From positions 6,320,001 to 6,384,000 of the forward strand of contig OZ024895.1 in the NCBI GenBank assembly GCA_964017195.1: a DNA stretch of 64,000 nucleotides, given 5' to 3'. The notes under the pieces were generated by a model. It searched no databases. It was not told where the DNA came from and worked only from the letters and a program-made list of their open reading frames with translations. Below are positions 57,601-64,000 of this stretch, piece after piece (position 1 is the first letter of the stretch; every line of letters starts with the position of its first letter). A program made the position numbers and the translations under genes. The stretch comes from Siderastrea radians. Taxonomy: Eukaryota; Cnidaria; Anthozoa; Scleractinia; Rhizangiidae.

Positions 57601-59924
57601 AAAACTTTGAATTTGGTCGTGTCACGTTGTAGTTGAGCACAGGACGGAAAAGAAATGCACCGAAAAGTATAACGCACGCGCAGAGTCATTGTTTTGCCGA
57701 TTTATTGCGACGTTCTCTTTAGCCGTCGTCGTTGTCGGACCTACAGTAGCATCCCTCCCTTACCACTTCACCACTACGTTGATCCCCCACCCCCCAATAA
57801 CTTTGGTTATATAAGGTATCTTTTTTGCCTGATACATCTGTAATAGTGACCCGATCTCTATCCCTAACCAAAGCGTGAATTTAGAGGAGCCTATGTTGAC
57901 CTAATCCAAGCCTAGACTACAGCAGAAATGGAATCGACCATTATGAAAGGCTTGGCTAAGCGACGATGGCATCGACTGTTTACGAAAGGGAAATTAGTGA
58001 TGACGATAGCCGGCATTACAATGCAACGAATTTTTCAAGCTTTGTCTGGTGTAACGTGTTGCATGTAACTTTTCTTCCAACGCGCGGTTTTAGTCGCTAC
58101 GTGACAAGTTGCACGAAACTTTGCTTGGTGTAACTGCCTTAAAGAATTAAAACATTGCCTTTGTTTCGTCTTCTGTAGAAAGCATCGGATGACGAGGAAG
58201 ATCAAGGCATCAGGCGCTCTGGGCGTTCAAGAAAAAACGTCGACTACACTTTCAAGGAATTCGAGGAGGACATCACTTCAGCCGTTGAAAACGACAGGAA
58301 GAGATTCAAAGGAGAAGAAGTTAACGGAGAGGAAAAAGAGCTACTATATTCCAAGCCCGCCTATGAAACGGGTAGTTTTCTCGAGAAGGGACCACGAAAC
58401 ACGCGCAGATCCCGCAGGCTGATGGACCTTGATTACGAAAGCGACTCGGAGTCGCGGGCAAGTGGATACGAGTGCGACGGGAACTCTGACGATGATGCTC
58501 AGCGGGCTTCCACTTGGCATGGGAAGCTTAGAAAGCAGAGGAGGGTCATTGATGATGACGACGACGATGATGATGATGATGGTGTTAACAAGGAGGTTGA
58601 AAGTAGAAACACAGAGGAACCTAAAGTTGCGGAAACTGAGCGTGGTGAGGAATGTAAAGATGATATGGAAGGGAAAAGCAGTGGAGAGAAGAAGCTTAGT
58701 GAGTCGACAGAATCGGAAGGAAAGAAAGAGGACGACGACCAAACAGCGAAGAAACCCGACGACCCAGAACCGAAGACAGGCGAGGCCAATTTAGGTGAAA
58801 AAGTTGCGAGCTCAGCGAGTGAGACGGAAACAGATGTTTCTACAAGTATTTCAGCTTCCCAACCTCAAAACACAGCTCTCGCCGGCAGCAAGATTCACCC
58901 GCACTCCCGGATAGCGACCGTCGCTCCAGTGGCTCGAAATCAGCCGGTCGACAACATGAACAACTACCGGACTCCAACGAGTTACCCTCCGGAGGGTGTG
59001 TTCCCTAATCCTCCGAATTATGACATGATCAAGCCGCAATTCCCTGCGAAACAAATGCCCAATTACCTCGGGTCAAATTTTGGAAGCACAAACTTGACTG
59101 CGGCAAATATTACAGGAAACAACTTTGCTCCACCCAACAGTTCTCCAGGTATGCTTCAAAGCGGAGCGTCTTTTCCAGGGACCCGGGGCGTCGGTGTCCC
59201 AAATACGAGGACAAATTTCGGAGGGCCCGGTTTTTCGAGTCCTACTCCAGGAGCGCCTAATTTTCCAGCGACAAATCAAAATTTCTCGAAAACAAAGTTA
59301 GCGGGGCAGAGTATACCTGAAGCAAATTTCGGAGGCTCATTTGCTGGAGAATTAAACAACTTACAAGCGGGAGTTGGAACTAACTTTGGGGGAGCGACGA
59401 ACCTTGGTGGAAATAACGCTGCTGCGAGTGCCTTAGGAGGCTTTGGTACTATGAAAAGCCCAACACAAACTGCGCCTGGCTCGTTTTGGGGAGGACAGAA
59501 TGAGTTAAACAGCTTGTACAATTATCAGGGATTTCCGCAATCAGCTGGAGCGCAACCAGCTCCTGTCACCAGACCTGTGAACAATCAGACTTTACCGCCA
59601 CCCTACCCCGCTGCGTCGCAGTTTGCGGAAAGCAGCCAGTATGGCGGTTACAACCAACAGTTTCAAGCAAATTCAAACATGCAGAATAATTACGTTGCGT
59701 CGCGGCAGAGCGGAAACTTTCCGGATTCCAGTTTCTTCCCCGCTACACCTCAACAACCGCCGCCTCCCTACTCGGCAAACAATTCGCTAAATGTGAACTT
59801 CTACGCAAACCCTTCTCAGGAAAGCAACAACTTTGCAGGCCAGGTCAGGCCAGGCCAGTGGACTTTTCCCGAGGGTTACGGGTATTATCCCGGGCAAGGA
59901 AACGCAGCGGGACAAAGTTTTTAA
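42645..59924 (+). CDS. RSF1: RSF1-like remodeling and spacing factor
   Basis: Large subunit of the ISWI-type RSF chromatin remodelling complex. Exons by frame and GT/AG sites: 42750 (ATG; the frame is open back to 42645)-42960, 45425-45519, 46005-46097, 46844-46975, 47491-47567, 47839-47981, 48287-48372, 49305-49409, 51103-51182, 56596-56635 and 58179-59924 (stop). The N-terminal half carries the RSF1 signature: [49 protein letters not shown]. Exons at 48287 and 49305 form a PHD finger (CARC..., [26 protein letters not shown]). The last exon begins with Ser/Arg and acidic stretches ([11 protein letters not shown]), then is Gly/Asn/Pro/Gln-rich to the end. PHD fingers bind histone tails. A start at 42645 would add 35 residues; 42750 gives a more RSF1-like N-terminus. 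Confidence 0.9.
44240..44440. mobile_element. Palindromic MITE (copy 1 of 2 in this gene)
   Basis: Starts with AATTTGGATTTATCAACTGA and ends with the inverted TTGATAAGGTAAATT-type arm (ACCTTATCAACTCAGCTGAT). The second copy is at 48388-48545. Both lie in introns of the RSF1 gene. Confidence 0.75.
47165..47357 (-). mobile_element. tRNA-derived SINE
   Basis: On the minus strand an RNA polymerase III A box (TGGCGCAGTGGTGAGAGCGC, complement of 47329-47348) is followed by a B box (GGGTTCAACTCC, about 47295-47307). The tail toward 47165 has the usual diverse 3' sequence. It lies in an RSF1 intron. Confidence 0.85.
48388..48545. mobile_element. Palindromic MITE (copy 2)
   Basis: TAATTTGGATTTATCAACTG near 48391 mirrors TATCAACTTGGCTGATAAATCC near 48510. 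Same family as 44240-44440; an intron of RSF1. Confidence 0.75.
49585..50040. repeat. Palindromic MITE followed by a 126-bp tandem duplication
   Basis: Arms GAACTTGTCATGCAACA (about 49608) and GTTGCACGACAAGTTGCA (about 49796) define a palindromic MITE, also found at 7500-7700 and 58020-58140. Its right end plus adjoining DNA is then duplicated with period about 126 bp (49795-50037). Each duplicate includes a TCCTTTTAG acceptor-like site and an open 54-bp stretch; see rejected items. Confidence 0.75.
50200..50840. repeat. Minisatellite, about 40-bp unit
   Basis: The unit has the core ACATGCAACTGATGC with alternating AAGCACAGGAAA or GAGCGAGGAAA tails, repeated more than ten times with substitutions. 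It explains the long but spurious open frames on both strands here. It lies in an RSF1 intron. Confidence 0.9.
51183..56595. other. Large RSF1 intron with an inverted-repeat element
   Basis: Holds two copies of a segment of about 300-350 bp in inverted arrangement (about 52020-52365 and 53590-53890) with about 1.2 kb between. Positions 53521-53582 contain a 10-bp tandem repeat (TCACTCGTRG, six copies). A short hairpin with CCTCGTTCCCAGGG arms is at 53971-54036. Otherwise no gene is seen. Confidence 0.6.
52020..53890. mobile_element. Foldback-like element, inverted repeats of about 340 bp
   Basis: Left arm 52020-52365 and right arm 53590-53890 are inverted copies, recognisable by CCCCTGGGCACTTACTCTT and its complement and by TCTTCTTACACGAGG and its complement. 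Each arm holds a hairpin around TGATTGGCCAG. No transposase in the spacer. Confidence 0.6.
57000..57420. repeat. Palindromic MITE in the last RSF1 intron
   Basis: GAACTTAAGGACGGTGTC near 57001 and GCACCGTCCTTAAG near 57395 are inverted ends. An inner pair (GATCTTAGCAAGGGTTATC near 57136 with its complement near 57330) flanks AGAGATAATTAAG. A diverged copy is at 1-360. Confidence 0.7.
58020..58145. repeat. MITE fragment of the CAACTTG family
   Basis: Contains GTGACAAGTTGCACGAAAC and related short inverted segments like the copies at 7.5 and 49.6 kb; lies directly before the last RSF1 exon. Confidence 0.55.
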
Positions 59925-62900
59925 AAGTAGCTCTTACGTGTTCACATCAACCTGGCTTAAAGTTTAATTGGAAGTGCAGACAAACCCGCAACGTCGGTGT
60001 GCAAGTGAATGTGCGTTCACACGAAAGGATTTTACGTGTGAATCAAGTTAATTAGCATGTTTGTCGGTGTGGATACATTGTAATAGTTCCTTTTTGTTAA
60101 AGCTCCAGAATGTAAGGTTTTGTTGATAGTCAGAGTTAACGTTGTCATATTTGACATAGCGAGAGCAAGCAACCATCAGCGCAGATTCTCAACTGGAAAA
60201 GCTCTCGAAAGAAAAGAAAGTATAGTAGTGCCAGAGAAGTAAGAAGTCATAACCGTACGTAAAATTCAAAATGCAAAATTCCCAGGTAACCAATCATAGC
60301 GTTATATAACCATAAACCTCTGAATGGGAGTGACTATCTGCGCTCAGTTGATTTAGTGACACAATAAGTAGACACTTTATAACGTCCTATGCCGTGTAAG
60401 AAAGGTTAGCTCTTTGTTGGGGTTAGGAATACCGCTCACACGTACTTTAAAAGTTAGGGACTCCGTCATGTGACATTATTGGTGTAGTGTTATCAATCCT
60501 GTTTAGAAAGCCGTTGACTCGGATTCAACTTTTGCTCCATCCTTCTTTTTAATGTTATTTAACTTATCAAATGCCACAAAAAGTTATTTTTATTTCATGC
60601 ATGAAAAACTCAGTATATCGACCGAGTGCATGATATTCACTCCCATGCTCCGCCGAAGAGGGTGCATTGCGCCCGTCATATAGTCTAAATCTAACTCTAG
60701 TCAATTTTATAACTGTAAATATTGCGTACAAGTGACAAACGTGGAATTTTCTTTTAACTCTTACCAAGGATTCGTCTTAGGGATAGGCCAAAATTTTAAC
60801 AAATTATCTACATTTTGTTATTAAGCAAGTTATACGTCATAGGTAGATGGACCTTTAAACGCCTCAAATTTATTTTTGTACGTTTGAATAGACTCTGTTC
60901 GATCGTTCGTGCGTTCGTTAATGGTTTTTTTTTTTTGCGATCTTTACCGACTCAGAAAAAAAGAAAATAATATAAATTGAAAATAATTTCCTCAAGCCGA
61001 CCCAACTGTTATTTAAATTGCTACAGCAATTCCAGCCACTTAATTAAGAAATGTTCATCCTTTAGGCAGAACCATCTTTCATAAGTAATTGCTTGCATTT
61101 TCTGCTAAGAGATTGACACCCCGTGGTTTCTCTCAATTTTATTTTTGTCTCAGACATCAATATTTATAAAAAGAACAACTTAAATCAAATTGAATCTGAG
61201 CATTATACCTTGCTTGAATACAAAGATGTAGGTCCTTGAGTTTCAAACTTTTCCAAACGTTTGCACGACGTAGCGATTGCTTAAAGATTGGGTTTAGTAA
61301 ATATAAACATGTACAAAATTTTCAGTGACCTATATCTTTGCTTCGTTTCAAGATATAACCTTCAAATTCATACATTTTCTTTAGTAACAATGATTTTTCT
61401 GCTCGTTGTCTTAAGAACACGTGCAAAAAGAAAGAGTTAGCATTTTTATCATATTCTTTGTGGTTAACATGGAGTTAAACTTGAAAGAACTCGAAGCAAA
61501 TCAACTCTATAATTTTGTTCTCGGTTTTGAATAGACTGCTCTAAAATATATCTGTTCCTGAACGTTAACATCTTCTATGCGTTTGTAATGGTTTTCATGT
61601 TAATCCGTTCTTGTATCATCATTCTATGCACATATGTTGTACAAGTTGTTTAATAGCCCCATGTATGTTGTGGAAACCTCAGATATTGGTATAATAAAAT
61701 AATCAGGTGAAACAACCGCATGATGACGAGGTCGCCGCGTAGCACTTGCACGGGAGGGTAACAGTGGCGGATCTAGGGTTTTTGAGGGGGGGGGGGGGGT
61801 GGCTGACCTGACAGAACCATATCGGAACAATCCGAGACAAAATCGCCTCAGTGTTAGGTTTGTTACCTTTCTAAATTTCAAGCTTAAACGACCCCAAAGA
61901 GAGGGGTGGCTGGCCACACAATCCACTCTCCGTGGATCTGCCCCTGTGTAAACTGCCTCGTTCACAGGTGCGAAGGTTTAGCCTCCTTCGCAGACGTTCT
62001 TGGCTCGTCATGCAATCTTTCCTCCCCAACGTTCGAGAGGAAAGATTGCGTGACGAACCAAAAGAAAGTCTGCGTAGGGGGCTTGTGCAAAGGGGGATAC
62101 AGTGGAGACGTCCCAAACAACATATCTCTTAAGCCAACAAGAATCAGTGAATGTGAATACGAAGAAACAATAAAATGGAAACGGTGATATACTTAATAGT
62201 GACTACTTTGAGCATATATGAGGATCGAGGTTTGTGAAATCGCTCTAATCAGAGCGATAAGGGCCATTCCATTTTATATCCACACCCCCCTATGGAAGAG
62301 GTCAATCAAAATTTACCCCCTAAGAAATCAAAGAGCAAAAGTGCCGACCCGTGCCCCCCCCCCCCCCTCAGAAATTGCCTAAATTCCCTTTTCCCCTCAG
62401 AAAAAACCCAATTTTTTCCAAACCCCCTCGGAAATATTCAAAAGATCAAAGGCGCCCACGCAGCAACCCCCTCAGAGATGACGATCAAGGGCCCCTCAGA
62501 AAATCCCTTCCATCGGGGGTGTGAATATTAAATGGAACGGCCCAATGTTCGTCAACCACATGTTTCGCACAATCGATTTCAAAGCGTGTCATTTGTTATT
62601 CACTTGTCATTGCTATTGTTTCGCGAATTTTAGGCGAGTGTCATCTTGAATTGTCCTTGGAAACGTTAGGAACACTTGTTAAGATATTACGGTAGCAGTC
62701 AATAGCTGGCGTTAGCAGGACACCTAAAATCGCTAAAATTGCCCTGTGGGTTGACGGAAGAACTTTGAATTTCACTTACATTACGGGGTAGAGCTTTGGT
62801 GAAAAACCGCTGTCTTAAATGACGTTCAAGATGTAAGAAATCGAAAACCAGATTGTTTGCAATAGTTTCTGTGTAAGTCTTCAAAACAAGAAATGATTAT

Positions 62901-62935
62901 GGACCCAGAACGCCAGCCGGCACTGGATATCTCTT
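59925..62935. other. RSF1 3' flank with low-complexity DNA
   Basis: AT-rich sequence; a homopolymer G run at about 61786-61800, an inverted GAAAGATTGC..CGTC type segment near 62010-62060, and a C-rich block of degenerate A/C-rich repeats at about 62285-62530. The frames at 61624-62187 look repeat-derived. Confidence 0.5.
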
Positions 62936-62939
62936 CGAA

Positions 62940-63047
62940 ATGAGAGGGAACATTTTTCGAGGTGTCAACATGCTTACACAACTTCACCGCTACAAACCGC
63001 CCGAGTGGGCCAAATCACTGAAAAATATTCCACAACACTTTGTGCAA
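62940..63047 (+). CDS. Possible first exon of a D-cysteine desulfhydrase-like gene
   Basis: ATG 62940 opens a 36-codon frame ending exactly at a GTAAGG donor (63048). It contains RYKPPEWAKSLKNIPQHFVQ. A tyrosine, PP, W-A and later Pro-His pattern is the N-terminal signature I recall for D-cysteine desulfhydrase / ACC-deaminase-like PLP enzymes, where it precedes the substrate-binding region. The rest of the gene would be beyond the window end. No acceptor exon is visible up to 64000. The match is short, so the identity is tentative. Confidence 0.35.
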
Positions 63048-63099
63048 GTAAGGGGTCTTAACTGTGCTTGTGCTGTTCATTTGACTTCTGTACTTCCTC

Positions 63100-64000
63100 T
63101 TTTAAGTTTACATGAAGTTGTCAGATTTCTCCCTTCGTCAAGAGACAATGAAGCATCATACATGGATGGAAAAGTTGCAGACTCCCCTCCCCCCCCCCCC
63201 CTGCTATCCTCGAAACAAATATCTCAATAACTACCTTGTAAGCTTAAAAGTAAACAATAAACTTACAAGGTCCCTGTGTAGGAAATAAACTGTAAATTGC
63301 TAATCATCCCAAAAACTGTGTCAGTGAATTTGCAATTTGAGGGATGATGCATGTAGGCTGTTCCACAACACTACTTCAGTGGAGGGGGGACAAGTGTGGA
63401 AACCCAGAAGAAAAGGAGGTCAGAGTTGTATGGATGGCAGGAGTAGAGGGGTCGGGAAGCAGGATTTGCAAGGCGGCGGGAAACGGGAGATATAGGGGAA
63501 AATTCTGCAACATTCTGCAATCGAAAAAGCGCAAAAAGGTGGTATCCAACAAAAATAGGGTGGGAACTGAGATTGGAAGCGGGAAGGTTAAACCAATCCC
63601 GTATATGTAACAGTCATCTTGTAGTTGTATTCACTTTTCTTTTTTAGCCCCTGAAGAAGGTTTGTTTTGTAAACCAAAATATCGGGCAAATATATCACTT
63701 GATTTCATTTCTGCCTCAATTTTAATTTCTCAATCTTTTAATATTTAAATAATAATAATAATAGTAATAATAATAATAATAATAATAACATGTTTTACCA
63801 GCCTGAGGGTAAACCCGTCATCAAAAGCTGTTATATGTGGGTGCCCTGGGCAAGTAAAAATAACAAATAATAAGTATAAGAAAAATTACAATAATAATAA
63901 TAGTAACCCTAAAAATTGGTTGCAAAATACATGGTGAAATAAAAACTATGTACAATGTAGCTCTATAAAAATAACTCCTTAAAGGGGCATAGTCACGCTA
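63100..64000. other. Repeat-rich window end
   Basis: A C run near 63188-63200, a dispersed element with CTGAAGAAGG and GTTTGTTTTGTAAACC at about 63650-63680, and an AAT microsatellite at about 63747-63790. No coding exon is recognised. Confidence 0.5.

Noticed and set aside
58499..58789. Minus-strand Ser-rich open frame
   Set aside because: Shadow of the acidic RSF1 exon on the opposite strand.
1..64000. CRISPR arrays, bacterial operons or ribosomal RNA genes
   Set aside because: None seen; repeats here are microsatellites, MITEs or minisatellites in an intron-bearing eukaryotic context.

Overview
This is eukaryotic DNA, most likely from an anthozoan cnidarian such as a coral or sea anemone. 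The evidence is two conserved animal genes broken into short exons with canonical GT/AG junctions, a very high load of palindromic MITEs and tRNA-derived SINEs, and a large DNA virus-like transposon of a kind common in cnidarians. The species cannot be fixed from the sequence alone.

Layout. Positions 420-6729 (+) hold the last eight exons of a protein phosphatase 2A B'' (PR72-type, EF-hand) regulatory subunit gene whose 5' part lies outside the window. Positions 6.7-15.3 kb are repeats plus two phase-compatible exons of an unrecognised gene (10106-10246 and 12806-13298). Positions 15.3-41.25 kb are one composite insertion. Positions 42645-59924 (+) hold a complete RSF1-like chromatin remodelling gene of eleven exons. 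The tail (60-64 kb) is repeat-rich and carries one possible first exon of a D-cysteine desulfhydrase-like gene at 62940.

The composite insertion is the heart of the window and is nested three deep. The outer layer is a DNA transposon with inverted repeats of about 0.55 kb (about 15.31-15.90 kb and 40.62-41.25 kb). It encodes on the minus strand a three-exon protein of about 1,590 residues with Cys/His fingers, a likely DDE-like core, an XPG/FEN-like nuclease region and a CXC domain; I read it as Academ-like. Into its second exon jumped an 18,758-bp Polinton/Maverick (adintovirus-like) element (20074-38831), with a 6-bp CATATT target duplication and nearly identical terminal repeats. Into the DNA polymerase gene of the Polinton jumped a 1,420-bp TA-flanked mariner-like MITE (33879-35298).

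The Polinton carries a nearly full virus-like gene set: a zinc-ribbon possible late transcription factor, a fibre-like protein with a collagen stretch, a packaging ATPase, a coiled-coil protein, a penton-like minor capsid protein, a basic core protein, a major capsid protein, a core protein joined to an adenain-like protease, a phospholipase A2 protein, a chromodomain integrase, a BRO-N/nuclease/zinc-finger protein, small zinc-finger proteins and a protein-primed family B DNA polymerase. Virion genes are preceded by TCTAAT-type motifs, whereas several replication and regulatory genes are preceded by AATAATATATAG or TATAG-type motifs, which suggests two expression classes. Several genes are broken (penton-like, PLA2, polymerase, perhaps core/protease), so this copy looks recently inserted but no longer autonomous.
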